Positions 11,211 to 24,036 are shown, counted from the stretch's first letter. The stretch is DNA of 64,000 nt from Cryptomeria japonica (GCF_030272615.1 NC_081415.1:265825925-265889924); one strand, 5' to 3'. The notes: generated from the letters alone by a model not told the origin. Numbers and translations are program-made.

Positions 11211-14200
11211 AATATTTTTTTAATTTTGTTTTTGATATTGAAAGTAGCAAGACGAGGGTGTTGTCCCTATAGCATCCACACCCTAAAGACATCAAAAACC
11301 ATCAACACATCTACAACAAAAATACCAAAAACAACTATATCAACAACAGTTTGTAAGCAAACAAAAACCACCTACCGAAAGGTAAAACCAGAATCCAGAA
11401 ACAAAACATCAGCTAACAAAAAACATAGGTTTTGTTTTCTTCCTAATTTTTTTTTATTTTTTTACCTCGAACATTTCTCAACCTTTCTTAAAATTTTCTC
11501 CTAATTTTGTATGATTGTTATTATTATTTTTTAATGTTCCTTTCTCTCTTAAGAAGACAAAAATTGAATGACGTATAGAATATATATTTTATTTCATCCT
11601 CCAAGATTTTAAGTAAACCCAAGATGATTTGTTCTATTTTATTTAAGGTTTTAACTTATTCACCTTTAATAAGACTTATTTGATATAGACTAGACTTTAT
11701 AATTTCTCTAGGTTTGATTTTTAGAGATATAAGTCCAACTGCCACTCCTCATTTCTCGCTTATACTCTTGGAATTATAAAATCTTTGACCTTTTTTAATC
11801 CTTTAAGGGTCTTAGTTTTCAATATTGAATGATGTTATATTAGTTTTCAATGTTAATGATTTTATCCTAGTTTTCCATGTTGAATGATTTGATTCTAATT
11901 TGTTTTGAAATTCATGAGATTATGCCACATATGCTTTCCAAGCTTGACTAAACATCCCCATGTGTTACTCTCCAAATTCCAAAGCTTGAATCCATGGAAC
12001 GAATGTGTAATATAAGATTCATACTTGAGAAATTTTCTCTGTAGGTGATGGAATCATGAGCATCTTAAATTTAATTTAATATAGTTTTTATATTAAACCC
12101 TTTTCTTTACGATTGCTTTGATCTCCCAAAGATCCCCAAGGAACTACAACCTAACACATGTCATACCTAATTCTTTTGGGAAATGAAATTCTATATGTGA
12201 AAGCTACATTAACTCATTTTAAATTGGTTTTCAAAGAACACATAGCTTTCAAAGACTTGTCTAGGCTCTAAATTTAAGGGAACTCTCAAGAGTTCCAAAT
12301 CTAATTAGTATCTCTTTTCAACTAATTGGGTAGAATATTAAGATGACCCAAATCTAACACCCCTTAACATTTGAAAATGTGGGTAAACCTAGTGAAACTA
12401 GGATTCATAGATTTCTCAAGGTTTGTACCTTGTTGAGATAACAAGTAACTAATATAAAAAATTGTTAAATAGTTTGATACATTAGGATCTACCTTATAAA
12501 AAAAGTTTGATATATTAGGATCTATCTTGTAAAAGTCTTTGAGAATGATTTGAAAAGTCTAGAAATTTAAGCAAATGTGGATTTAATCTTGGGATAGATC
12601 ATTGTAGACTTATAAGTGAATCATATTGTAGGAGGAGCATAACTCTATATTTGATGTGAAAGCCTATAAGTCTATCTCTAATTAGCTTTCTTAGTGATGT
12701 CCCTATCTATATATGGGGTTGGTGAGTTGTAGACCATCATAGAGAATATAGGGTCATTCGTAGATCGGTGAGCAGTAGACTATTGTTTGGAAAGTATGTT
12801 TATGACCAATCAAAGTATAGGTTCAAAAGTTCTTTTTATTAGTTATAAAGAGGGATGTATTTTATAACATGATTGAAATTTTGATAAAATTTAATTGTTA
12901 ATTGAATTCATTGCCCGACATTAATTTTCTACATAATCCCATGGTTGTGATGGTGTTTTATTGGTTTCTTATTGTTTTAATTGACAATAGATTATCAAAA
13001 GAGTTGATTTTGTTGATTTGATCTCTTTCAAGTCAATAGTTGGCACTATACTTTCTATGATAATTATAGAAAATCAAATCATTTGCACTTGGTAGCAATT
13101 CTAAAGGTGATGAAGAGATCAATATCAACCATTCTAAGATCATAGAAGTGTATTATGAATCATATTTCTTGTCTAGGTAAATATTAAAGCTAGTGAAACC
13201 ATTGATTCCATGACATAGATCATATTTTTGAAGTATGAGATGAAGGTTGAAATCAATAATTTGTTCATGAATTTAGGAATGTGATAACTCACTTTGCCAA
13301 TCCTTCCCTAGTCCCTTATACTTAGTATCCCTCAATTAACCTTTTCTAATTCTCACTAACTATAGTTATAACACAAGATCAAATAGTAAAACAAAATCTT
13401 ATAGCTGTTCATCATCTTCCCTCCAATGCTGAGAAATTCCTCCTTAAGTATAAACATGACGAATCTTGCATAGTTGAGGAACATATTCAAGTAGTTAAGA
13501 ATGATCTTATTCTTAAGAAGTTTGAGTGTAAAGACATTAAATGTCACTTTCTTTTCTTCACTTTGAAAGATTTAGTTTAGAACTAGTTTTTTGTATATAT
13601 ATACCTAGTTTAGTAATGGATAGATGATTAATTAAGGATTGTCCAACTATGCATCCCTAGATAAATCCTCCTCAAAATAATATAATAGAATTCAAACCCT
13701 CACATGATATTCATGACACACATAAATATATAGACATCCTAAATTTATTCACAATCTAAAATTACATCAATTTCCACTACTAGAACTTGCAATCATTTTT
13801 GAATTACAATTAAAAATAAGTAGGTGGATTATTATATAAATATATTATTATCTTCTATAATCTTATTATTCCAACTACCTCAGCCACTTTACATTGCTTT
13901 CTTTATCGTTGCTAACACCCTCTTTATGTTAAATTATTAATCTCTTATAAAGGAAGATGACATAGTATTTTAGCATTAACCAAAATGCCATGTCCTATTT
14001 CTAAATTTAGTAGTTATTATTTTCACCAAGATCGGTTTCCTAAAATAGTAAGTTACGTCCTACCAATAAATCAAGAAAGTTGTTTTTCAAAGTAAATTAA
14101 TTGAATCAGTCATGGTGATAAATTAATTAATATTCTTTAAATGTTATTGGGGTACAAGGTAGGCATGGGTTTTGGAAAAAGGAAAAGTGACATGTAATTT

Positions 14201-15026
14201 GGCTTTTTGGAGGTGCAAGATAATAGTTAAGTTTTGGTAGATGAGATTGGAGTGTTTGTTAGTAATTTCACATTTGAAAAATGGGAGTTACAATCTTGAT
14301 ATGGAAGCATATCATGCCCAATTTGATAATTGAAATGATTTTGATATTTCATTGTTTTGTTTTCTTAGTTTTGTTCATTCTATGCATTATTTTCTTAAGA
14401 GGTTGTTGCAATTATTTATAGAGGTTGGAAAACTAATAAAGAATGAATCTCTAGGGTTGATAAACTAGGAGGATTGAGATTCAAAGATAATAGTTTTAAA
14501 GGGTCTCAAAGGTAAATTTCATACAGAAGTTGTAACGATGTTGAAAGATCATAGTTATTGTGTTCATTTTGTCAAATAGATTGCAGGAGTTTGTGTAGTT
14601 TAGAGTGCATTGTCTAGATTTGAGATTTTAGTTTGTGTTTTTGTTAATAACAACATATATAGAAGGTTATGTTTTGTAGGTAGAGTTTTATTAGATGATT
14701 TTTGTTTTTGTGAATGTTGGTGTGAAATTGATTCTAGTTTATGTCAAAACATTGTATTTTCTTATGTATTTGACTCTAAAAAATTGAGGCCTTTGTGTGA
14801 ATTTCATTTGCAACAAACATTGTGATTATTGTTAGATGTATTTGATAGCAAGAATGATTCCAAAATAATATTTTTATTTGTAATAAAATTTCCCTTATGG
14901 TTGCACATAAATCTAGCTTCAATAATATAGTGAGTTTGGTGATTCATTCACCCCATTTCTCTATTTTAAGATTTTGGTGGAAATAAAGAGTTTCATATTT
15001 GAGTATGAATTTTTTCAGGGATATTA
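11211..15026. other. Long AT-rich stretch, mostly unassigned; right end probably holds a 5' LTR
   Basis: No gene is seen in about 3.8 kb. Open frames at 11226-11504, 13356-13547 and 14610-14825 lack family features. The sequence just before the primer-like site at 15030 should be the end of a gypsy 5' LTR, and AATAAAG near 14984 could be its poly(A) signal. I could not define the LTR start because no matching 3' LTR is present. Confidence 0.5.
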
Positions 15027-15029
15027 TAG

Positions 15030-15042
15030 TGGTATCAAAGCC
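15030..15042 (+). other. Primer binding site of the gypsy remnant
   Basis: TGGTATCAAAGCC differs by one base from the initiator tRNA-Met primer site seen at 5424, and gag-like sequence follows. Confidence 0.7.
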
Positions 15043-15359
15043 ATAATATTGTCATCTTAAAGGTTTGTCAATTATTTTATGCAACAAAATGAAAGGGAAA
15101 AGAGATACTTATAATAGAAGAATAATAAAGGGCTCATTGATAACCCTTCATCAAGGAACGCTAAATTAGATTTTCAAAAGAAAGGAGACATTGGGGATAT
15201 TGAGGATATGCACAAAAAAATCCTTTAATATTTATAGAAGGGTCAGAAGAAAATTGTTCATAGCCTTTTAGAGACAAGAGAGGTGATAAGATTATTTACA
15301 AAAAGACTTCAAAACTTAGTGTCCACAAAGGAGAGAGGGAGCATTTTATAAGTTCAACA

Positions 15360-16237
15360 TTGAATACTAATCAGACCATTCCTAAGAAATCAATCTTCTT
15401 TCTTGAAGGTGACTCTTCAACATTAGATCCACCTTCCAACCCAATGGAAGAGGTATCAAGAGATCTAATCACTATAAGAATTTTATATGATAATCAAGAT
15501 GAAAGATTTAGGAATTTAGTTCCTTACAATGACTATGTTACTCAAATACAAAGCATGTTGGATGTGAGGGGTTTTAAACAATATCAGGATACAAGTGGGA
15601 AAGAACTAAAGAATAAGATAATAAAATTTCAACTCCAACCTTTGACAGAATAGACAAGATCTCAATTGGGGCCTAGTTACAAACATTACAGACCTATTTC
15701 GCACTCAAACCCAAAAAGGAGAAGGATGTAATTCAATTTGAAACATTGCATCTTGAAGGAGCTTCTTATGACTAACTGTGGTATCATTGTATGATTACTC
15801 AGGGTCATAACCAGGTAAATTCTTTTGGTGATTTTAGTCAAATATTGCTAGATAGGCTTGAACTTAAAGATGAAGAGGGATATTCAAGAATTTTTTTGGT
15901 TTGAAGAAAATAAATTCCATGAGTATGTTGAGAATTTTCAAAAGATCATTGTTATGGTATTGGAAATGTATGAAAATTGGATTGTGTACCTTTTTCTTGA
16001 GGGTCTTGAATAGCCAGTAAGGGGTAAATTGCTAAGGATTTTTCACCCTCAACCTTGGAAGAAGCAATAAAAAGAAGTTTGCAGCTTGAGGTTTCTATGC
16101 CAAGGAAATATATTTCCCATCAATCAAAACCAACAAATATTTGGCAACATAAAGGGAAATTTTAAAGGAGAAAAACTCCTAAAATCCCTCCATCGAAGAA
16201 TGTTCCAAACACAACAAATAAGAAGGTAGATGAAGTG
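15360..16237 (+). pseudogene. Gypsy gag remnant
   Basis: The open part 15360-15653 (MNTNQTIPKKSIFFLEGDSS) leads into capsid-like sequence in broken frames: SIGAWLQTLQTYFALKPKK near 15665, a FETLHLEGASYD segment near 15738 and a GHNQVNSFGDFSQILLDRL segment near 15805. This is the retrotransposon gag pattern of a glycine and tryptophan-rich capsid followed by DRL or DRF. A TAA interrupts the place where YDWW is usual. A basic tail near 16150-16215 ends at the LINE insertion. Confidence 0.75.
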
Positions 16238-16239
16238 GT

Positions 16240-18323
16240 TGAAAGAAGGGGATAGGAACACAAAAATTTCATGCATTTGCAAAAGCAAAAAGATCAACAA
16301 CCACTATTTTTTCAATTAATGATGCTAAGATAGGTAAAGTCCTCACTAATGTGAAGGAGATTCAAGATGAAGGAGTTACTTTTTTCAAGTCCTTATTAGC
16401 TCCTCTTCCCTCTAAAAATGATAATAATGCTAAATTTAATGATCAAGGAGTCTTAGCCCCCATTCCTTCTTTAGTATCACAACAAGATAATGATATTCTT
16501 ATGAAATCTTTCACTTTAGAAGAAGTGCATAAGGTAGTTTTTTCACTATCTCTAGACAAAGCACTAGGGCTTGATGGATTCACGACCCTATTTTTCCAAA
16601 AATGTTGGTATGTAATTTGTGTTGACTCGGTGGTTGTTTTGAAAGAATCAAGAAGAACCTCTTCAATTTTAAAAATGTTCAATACCACAAATATTGAAAT
16701 CATCCCCAAAGTTAAGGACCCAAAGACTTTTGCAAAATTTAGGCCTATTTCACTATGCAACACTATCTATAAAATCATCACTAAGGCCATCTATCTTATA
16801 TTTCTCTATCTAATTCAAAAAATTATATCTCTTGAACAAAGAGGTTTCATTCCTAGAAGGGAAACTTCTGAAGGTGCTCTAGTTGCTCATGAAGTCCTGC
16901 ACTTAATTCATTCGTCTCAATTGTCTTCCTTTATTGTTAAACTTGACATGATGAAGGCATATGATAGGGTGGATTATAATTTCCTCTTAAAAGTTCTTCA
17001 CAAATTCGGTTTCTCATAGAAATGGTGTAAATGGATCAAGGCATGTGTCTCAGGAGCTACTTTTTCAGTCATCATCAATGGGTCCCCATTGGGGTTTTTC
17101 TCTGGGACTCAAGGCCTTAGACAAGGGGATCCTCTATCCCCTTTTCTATTCATAATCATGGCTAAAGCTCTTAGCAGATTGATCAGTTCTAAGAATGATA
17201 GTGGAAATTGCCATGAGATTGTAATTCCAAGAACTAACATTGTTGTCACCCATACTTTATTTGTAGATGACACCCTTCTCTATGGTAAATCATCTAATTC
17301 TGAAGCTAAGCACATGAAACATTCCTTGGAAGCTTATTTGTTAGTTTCAAATTAGAGGATTAATGCACACAAATCCAAAATATTCATATTCAATACAAGG
17401 TCGGCTGTTAGAAAATAGATTACTAAAATCTTTGGTTTCAAGATTGAGGAACTTCCCTGCACCTATTTCGGCATCCCTTTCTTAATGGGAGCTAATAGGT
17501 CTTCTTACTAGAAAAGTGTGATAGATAGAATTAAAGACAAAATTGCAGCCTAGAAAGTTAGATGGCTCTCTCTCTCAGGCATAATAATCCTCATCAAAAC
17601 TGACCTAACTGCAATCCCTAATTATTACATCTCTGTGCTCAAGGCTCCTAAATCTATTATAACTCGGATAGAGAAAATTATTAGAGAATTTCTCTGGAAA
17701 GGTAACTTATCCCAAGGAAAAAAGATTCCTCTTGCTTCCCTAACCAGCATATCGAATGATAAGGTCTCAAGAGGGGTAGGCCTACATGATTTCTCTAAAT
17801 GAAACTTGGCTTTTGGAGGCAAGCTGGTCTGGAAAATGTATGCTAAACCTAACACAAAATGGTGTCAAATTATGCAAGCGAAATAGCTTGACTCTTCTCA
17901 TCCCAACAAAATCTTTACAATTTCTAACCCCCCCAAGGGTCTATTATGTGGGACTTCATGATGCTATCTAGAGAAGTGATCACATCCTATATCTCCTGGC
18001 AAGTGAATAATGGTGAATCAATCCTTTTCTGGAATGATTCCTAGAATGGGTATACTCCATTATCCCAACTACAAATTTTACAAGGTGTAATTTCATCTGC
18101 TATCCAAAAATGGGGAGATAAACTTATTGATTATGTAGTTGCAGTTGAAATTTACTCAAGGAAGGTAATTTGGAAAAATTTATCTGAAATAATTGATGAT
18201 AATAATGCTTTTGGATTAGTCCTTAAATCTTTATCTCATCGAGTAATTTTTTTATCTAATAAGGAAGATAAAGTGATTTGGACTCCCTCTAAAGATGGTG
18301 CTTATTCAGTTAAGCTTTGTTAT
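16240..18323 (+). pseudogene. LINE ORF2, reverse transcriptase part
   Basis: Non-LTR RT motifs occur in order in one frame: LDKALGLDGFTTLFFQKCW near 16555, IEIIPKVKDPKTFAKFRPIS near 16695, LEQRGFIPRR near 16830, KLDMMKAYDRVDY near 16939, GLRQGDPLSPFLFI near 17112 and the catalytic FVDDTLLYG near 17261. The thumb and later region continues to DGAYSVKLCY at 18320. At least six in-frame stops break it, at about 17020, 17353, 17417, 17510, 17552 and 18043. Several stand where relatives have Trp, such as A-stop-KVRW and S-stop-NGY. The endonuclease is missing, so the copy is dead. Confidence 0.9.
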
Positions 18324-19118
18324 TGTTTATGGTGAAAATGGATAACAATAATAACAAAATTGAAAGGCTAAATGAATTCAACCACCAAACCCTAGCCTAA
18401 CAACAACAAAGATCCACCATAACATATGAAGATTACCTAAGACAATGCAAATCAAATGAAATCACAAAGATTATACCATTACATGTCCAATAGGGTTTTG
18501 ATCTCCATTCTTCCTATCTCCATTGATCTTGCTTGATATATTTGCTCTCAGATTTTATGTGCACAAGAGCTCAACAAAGAACGGAATGTGGTTGCAAGTA
18601 GGATCGTAGTGTAGTCAAGTGCATAAAATGATTAGCTAGGTTGATTAGGATGATTGATTAGGGTTTGATAATGAAGGAAGCATCTCCTTATATAGAAGAC
18701 ACAAATATGAAATGGAGGGATAAGATTGAGAGGTGTAAAAGGAGGTCGGCTATGATTAGAGGGTAGGTAGAAGAAATAATAAAATAATGAAAGGGGTAGG
18801 TAGTGTATGAATTAAGAGATGAATGACATGTGTCATGGGTAGAAAAGGCTAATGAATTAATTAAATAAATAAATATTTATTTAATTAATAGAAGAAATGA
18901 GATCAATTAAATAAATAAAATATTTATTTAATTTAGGAAAAGGATAATTTAAATAAATAAATGTATTTATTCAAATGAGAAATAAGGCTAGAAGAGGATA
19001 AATGAATTAATTAAATAATTAAAGATTTATTTAATTAATAGAATAATTAGGCTTAGATAATTAAATAAATAAAATATTTATTTAATTAGACATGACAATT
19101 TTGGGTGTTTACAGTTAT
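18319..19118 (-). mobile_element. Solo LTR of a gypsy element inside the LINE, target duplication GTTAT
   Basis: The LTR spans 18324-19113 (790 bp) and is flanked by GTTAT at 18319-18323 and 19114-19118. Removing it rejoins the LINE frame at SVKLCY and KALQQ. On minus it begins TGTAAACACCCAAAATTGTC and ends CACCATAAACA, matching the terminal pattern of the LTRs at 30776 and 8381. The 18840-19085 part holds several TTAATTAAATAAATAAATAT-like tracts. No internal domain accompanies it, so it is a recombination product. Confidence 0.9.
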
Positions 19119-20246
19119 AAAGCTCTACAACAAAACGTGACTCAAAAAATTAAACAAAGGCCTTTCTTCTTTTGCTGGAACAATATAATTTTACCAAAAG
19201 TAGGATGCTTCTCATGGTTGGCCTTTCAAAAAAAAATTCTTACTAGTGACAAACTACATAAACTACAGATTGCTCAACGATTTTTATGTGTTGTATGTGG
19301 CCAAGACAATGAGGAAGTTGATCATTTGTTTCTCCAATGTTCTTTTTCCTTTCAATGTTGGTGTTTCATTTTGAAAAAACTGAGTCTCTCTATGCCCCTC
19401 CCAATCTCCCTCTGGGAATTATTTCAATCATGGCCAATTTTGTTTAGGTCCTTTTTTTCTTGCATCTAGTGGGTAATGCCAACAATATTCCTATGACTAG
19501 TATGGTGGGAAAGGAACAAAAGAATCTTCAGGAATCAATCATCTTCTATTGAATCCTTTCTTGAAAAATTGGAATCAACAATTTCAGAATTGGTTAATTC
19601 CTTTGTGCAGAAGCATGCTCATTTGTTATTCACTTCATGGGATGCAAACATTATTAAGGAATAGAAACAGGTTGTTTTTCCTACTACTTTTCTATCATCA
19701 AACAATAAAATCAAAATTGATAGGGTCTCTATCATCTGGCAACCTCCTCAGAGTAACTTTATTAAAATTACTTTTGATGGCTCTTCTCGAGGGAATCCAA
19801 GTATTTCAAGTGATGGATCTTGCATTAGGGATGATAAAGGGAGATTAAGAGCCTACAAATCATCTACATTGCCTCCAGGTTCTAACAATTTGGCCAAATC
19901 TCAGGCTTTACTTCAAGGGTTGATTCTAGCCAAACAAATGGGCTACACTAAAATTCATGTTGAGGGGGATTCCTCTATTATTATTAATGCTTGTAAGTGC
20001 AGGATCTCATTTAATTGGCACATTCATTATGTTCTCACTCAAGTGTGGAATCTATTAGACTCTTTTGAGGAAGTTCATCTATCACACACATATAGGGAAG
20101 GAAATAGGCTCATGGATAGGTTAGCCAACCTGGGATGTGATGGTGTAGTTGTTGACTCAGCAAAAGATGGGTTTAGTTTAAACTTTATCATTTCTTACCT
20201 AGATGATACATTAAAGTCAGATTTGGCCTTTGCAGGAAAAGATTAG
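19119..20246 (+). pseudogene. LINE ORF2, C-terminal part with zinc-binding region and RNase H
   Basis: After the solo LTR the LINE resumes with the conserved region before RNase H: LPKVGCFSWLAFQKKILTSD near 19192, then CVVCGQDNEEVDHLFLQC near 19286. The latter is the C-x2-C-x7-H-x4-C pattern of plant LINE ORF2. The RNase H domain follows in a shifted frame: FDGSSRGNP near 19770, then AKSQALLQGL near 19893, VEGDSSIIINA near 19959 and REGNRLMDRLANLG near 20095. The acidic positions (FDGS, GDSS, MDRL) remain, though the usual E of the second motif reads Q (SQAL). Frameshifts lie near 19470-19760. Confidence 0.85.
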
Positions 20247-20764
20247 CCGCTTAAATAATACTCTAATCATTATTTCAAGTTTTTTTGGTTTGCTTTGACA
20301 TGATTTTCTGTAAGAAATATATTACGTGTACCAGGATATTATTCATAATCCATATGGTCACATGTGCAAAATTTATTAATTGGCCTATTGGCAGAAGCTC
20401 CCTTGGCAAAAACTCTTGATTTGTTATCTTTGAGCATGCGAAAACATTGCTCCATGTGCCAGTATTTACTACCCTTGAAATCCAAGGCTTGAGTAGACAC
20501 ATTTTTATTATTATCTTCTCCTCCAATTTTCTGGCAGGTTTATTCCAGTTTCAATCGGCGAGATTTTTTGCTTGGCAAGCTAATGTTTTCTTTGTGCAGC
20601 TAAATATGGAAATTAAAGGGATGGGTGACATGCAGAATTCTCTAGAATGTCATACATGCTGAAGAGAGAATCTTGAATACATTCCTCACAATTACAGGGT
20701 TAACATTTTGGTGCAAGAATTGGAGCAACCTTTTTCGTAACACATAACAGATGAACATCTTGGC

Positions 20765-21355
20765 TTGGTCTTTTTTTCCCATAGTTATCAGGTGCGGAAG
20801 AGTATCAAAAGGATACTTGGGGAGCATATTTTGTTTCCCAAATCAAGCAGAGTCATTTCCCCCTCTCAGTTGGTTTCAGTTTTCCTCTCTAATGCTCTCG
20901 ACTTTCTTCAATCCATGCCTCTACTGGAAATTATAGCTGCTAAAGTGGTCAGAGATGCTTTCCTCCCATACAATAAGATTTTGCTTGCAGTGCAGAGGTA
21001 TGACTTATGGGTTGGAGCAGCTCACATAGGTGGTATCTTTCCAAGGCAATTCTTCCTTAACAAACATGTTTTCCTTTCAATCTACGACAACATCAAACAC
21101 TCTCTAGAAATGCAAAATTATGCTCTTATTCAGAGGATTTTAGACAAACATTATAGGGACATTGGGCATGAAATGATGGTTCAAATTAAACAGAAAGTCA
21201 ATGCCCATCTTATTCTCCTTCACACTCCTTCTAGTGATACAAGAGACCTGAATTCTCAATCGGTTGCTCTGCATAATCCAGTGCCAGATCTCAATGCTCC
21301 TCCTCAGCATGGCTTTATTTTGGATGGTGACAAAATTGGTTCTACTTCACTTTAG
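20765..21355 (+). CDS. Unrecognised 196-codon open frame downstream of RNase H in the LINE
   Basis: The frame starts MVFFSHSYQVRKSIKR and ends GFILDGDKIGSTSL with no internal stop, although the ORF2 before it is full of stops. I recognise no domain. The N-terminal two thirds look globular and fairly hydrophobic, and the tail is rich in Pro, Ser and Asn. It lies about 520 bases after the RNase H stop and within the LINE boundaries, so it is either an extra LINE reading frame, captured host sequence, or chance. No promoter is evident. Confidence 0.4.
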   Translation: MVFFSHSYQVRKSIKRILGEHILFPKSSRVISPSQLVSVFLSNALDFLQSMPLLEIIAAKVVRDAFLPYNKILLAVQRYDLWVGAAHIGGIFPRQFFLNKHVFLSIYDNIKHSLEMQNYALIQRILDKHYRDIGHEMMVQIKQKVNAHLILLHTPSSDTRDLNSQSVALHNPVPDLNAPPQHGFILDGDKIGSTSL

Positions 21356-21838
21356 CAGGTCACTTGGGGGTATGATCTTACCTACTAATTTACATGATGA
21401 CATGGAAAGGTTTCCAACGGTTATGGAAGAATAGATATCTAAAGGGCTCTATTTCAAAAAATTTGCTATGGTAGAAACTCGACATTCCCTTCAGCGGATA
21501 TTGGTATTTTTCTGATTGGTTGGCTTCTCAAATTTTGCAACCAATATTTGTCGGCATCACTTGGGCTTGCTTGGATTTCTATGATAATTACTGATTATCA
21601 TCTTTGTAAAAGGGTCATTGGCCTTGTTTTGGGAATGACCCTTTAGATTTTAGATATTAGGATTTAGGTTTTAGTCTTTAGTTTTTTAGGTCTCTGCTTT
21701 GTCAAGTCGAGCTATAACCGAAGGTTTTCTCCCCTGGCTCTTTCCTTTCGGTATGCTCATCGAGCTAGGTTTTTTTGTAACATCTTTATTATTATATTAA
21801 TATATTTAAGTGGTCTCCCACTTTTGCCTTAAAAAAAA
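21356..21838 (+). other. LINE 3' untranslated region and A tail
   Basis: Non-coding sequence ends in GCCTTAAAAAAAAAG. Near 21719-21755 it holds CCGAAGG..CTCCCC..CTTTCGG, which could pair as a short hairpin. The final T-rich stretch (TTTTTTTGTAACATC) resembles plant LINE ends. Confidence 0.65.
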
Positions 21839-21855
21839 AGAAGGTAGATGAAGTG

Positions 21856-22430
21856 TCAAAATTTTAACTTCAAATGAAGAAGCTTTGCTTCACTTGTAGA
21901 GAACCTTGGGCTCCAAGATGTAGATTGTTGGGTAAAGGACAAGTGCATTTTATTGAAGTTGTTTCAAATTCTAATACAAATGATAATGAAGAAAGTAGAA
22001 GAAGAAAAAGAAATCAACAAAGGAGTCACTATAGAAACCCTATCTAAAGCACCTAGATGTCCTCCATTTAGAGATCAAGGATTTGTATATGGTCAAAGAA
22101 AAATCATCCTCATTTATAGTGATGCAACCCACAATTTCATAGATGAGAGCTATGTGGTTAAAAGATGATTGAAAACTAAACAATTTAAAGGTTTTAATGT
22201 CATTTTTGTTGATGGTTTCACCATACCTTGCAATTGAATAGTTCATCAACTCAGAATGACTTTGAGTGATTATGAGTTATGTGATGATTTTTATGTTGTA
22301 AAAACTAAATAAATTGATATCATATTGGGTATTCAATTGTTGTATTCAATTAGAGGATAGTATACTATAATGGATGGAAAAATGGGAATTAGGGTTTTAC
22401 TAAGAAAATCCACTAAATATCCCAATTAAC
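21856..22430 (+). pseudogene. Gypsy nucleocapsid and aspartic protease remnant
   Basis: This continues the gag begun at 15360. A zinc knuckle reads CFTCREPWAPRC near 21887, where the usual later His and Cys are changed. The protease follows: CPPFRDQGFVYGQRKIILIY near 22060, then ATHNFIDESYVVKR and GFNVIFVDGF near 22192. Near 22317 IILGIQLLYSI matches the second protease landmark. The catalytic triad area reads IYSDATHNF where IDSGATHNF or similar is normal, so the catalytic Asp is lost. The frame is broken by several stops and the match ends near 22430. Confidence 0.8.
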
Positions 22431-24036
22431 CAAATTACATTGAAAGGGAGTTTAACCCAATAAATCTAGGGTCAATCCCAATGGGAAAGAGACTGATATT
22501 TTGATTGGATTCAGCTAGTTAGTATTGATTATCCTCTTTCTTAATTGAATTTGTAATGTAATTATGAAATTAGGGCAAAATAATGAATTATTGAAGTAAA
22601 TCGATAGAAACAGTAAGCTACATATATCCCATTGAGCCACAAACTTTGATCTGGGCAAAAGGAGATGTCTAGAACTTGTTCTCAAAATTTTGGCTTGATT
22701 TTTTAGGACCAAGTAGCACAGATATGCCCTAGTCCTCTAAATTTTCCACTGTCAAAAGTTGAACTTGTTCATCACTATTAACATTGCCAGAATTCATGAG
22801 TACAAATTTGCACCTATTTCTTGGACACAAAAAGAAAGGTAAATATGTTGGGAATATGGATTTTCCCTAGGCCAAACCATGTTATGGAACTAACCATAAA
22901 ATTGAATTGACAAATGTAATGAAAGACTGTAATAAAGTACTTTCCTTTTGAGGGAAAGACTGAATCTAAAATGTAATTCTTGAAACCACAATGTTTACCT
23001 TGATGAAGTTTTGTTTATCTTCACAAAAATCTTTTAGGGTTTCATGTAGGATGTCTTCATAAAATATTGATCATGAATTCTATCTTTAATGCTTGAACTT
23101 GACTTCACTTATGCTCCAATTCTTGATAAATGACTAATTTCTTGCACTCACTTGAATTTGCTAGAGTGTAATTGAGATCTTGATTTTGGTTTAGTTATAA
23201 TGAGAGGGGTATACCTCCTTTTATACTTGCCTACCCAAAAATTCAATTAAATTTTTGGAGGAGGCTGACACAAGAGCCAAATTCCTACTCATTTGTGATG
23301 ACCATTATGAGGCTTCAATTTGGGGCTTAATTAAGAGGCTGAGAGAATGGTATGCCTTGGCCCTAGAAATCAAGACAACAAAATGGGGGGAGAATTGGGA
23401 AGATGATGAAAATGTAGGGTAGATAGGTGGTGTGAGAAAAATTAGCATTATAATCAGGTTTTAGAAACTAACATATGAAAGTGAGGCCTAGGTGAGGACA
23501 AAATTGTAGGCAAGTACAATTTAGGATGCTACATGTAGCCCCCACTTTAGCAAGAGTAGGAGACTAAGAATACTCATAGTAAATTACAAAGTTGTATTGA
23601 AAAATTTCACCAAGATATCAAAGAGACAAGACACACTAATCCCCTAGGGACTTTAAGATCTTACTATAATATTAAGATAAAAGGGACAACATAAGAAAGG
23701 AGAATGAGAGAGAACATGATTGCACTAGCCTAGTAAGATTTTCTTACTATGAGTCATGAAAAAGAAAAATACCAAATTACAAAGAAAAAGGCTCAGTTTG
23801 CAAAGTAACTTGAGTATGAAAACATATTATGGTGCGTGCAAAAAGTGTAAAATTGAGTGGAGTGTATGCCCCCATGTTAAAGAGATTGCATACACCTTAT
23901 TGGGAGCAATTGCTTTAATGTAGAATGCATCCAAAAGATAAGCATGTTACCACAATTACATGTCACCAAGAAAGGACAAATCAAAGGATAATGGTCACAA
24001 AACATATATGAAAATGCACATAAGGGATCCACTAAC
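22431..24036. other. Unassigned repeat-like sequence
   Basis: No coding match is found. The sequence TGTAGCCCCCACTTTAGC near 23534 and the purine-rich tracts around it look like decayed LTR or untranslated sequence, but I could not pair the ends. Confidence 0.4.

Larger units (their letters stand above)
16238..21838 (+). mobile_element. LINE (non-LTR retrotransposon), 5'-truncated, with 17-bp target duplication
   Basis: The element enters inside ORF2 (WLKEGDRN.KFF near 16235-16275, the linker just before RT) and ends with a 3' untranslated region and a short A tail at about 21831-21838. AGAAGGTAGATGAAGTG flanks it at 16221-16237 and 21839-21855. ORF1 and the endonuclease are missing, as usual for 5'-truncated copies. 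A solo LTR (18324-19113) splits it. Without that LTR the LINE is about 4.8 kb. Confidence 0.9.
15027..22430 (+). mobile_element. Ty3/gypsy remnant (gag and protease), interrupted by a LINE
   Basis: A primer-like site at 15030 is followed by gag-like sequence to 16237. The same element resumes at 21856 with a nucleocapsid and protease after the LINE, flanked by the duplicated AGAAGGTAGATGAAGTG at 16221-16237 and 21839-21855. RT, RNase H and integrase do not appear after 22430, so the 3' part was deleted or displaced. Confidence 0.82.

Noticed and set aside
11226-11504. Thr and Lys-rich 92-codon frame
   Set aside because: Low-complexity AT-rich translation with no family features or conserved context.
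22849-23560. Possible LTR starting TGTTGGGAATATGG
   Set aside because: No matching end, target duplication or internal domain could be paired with it.
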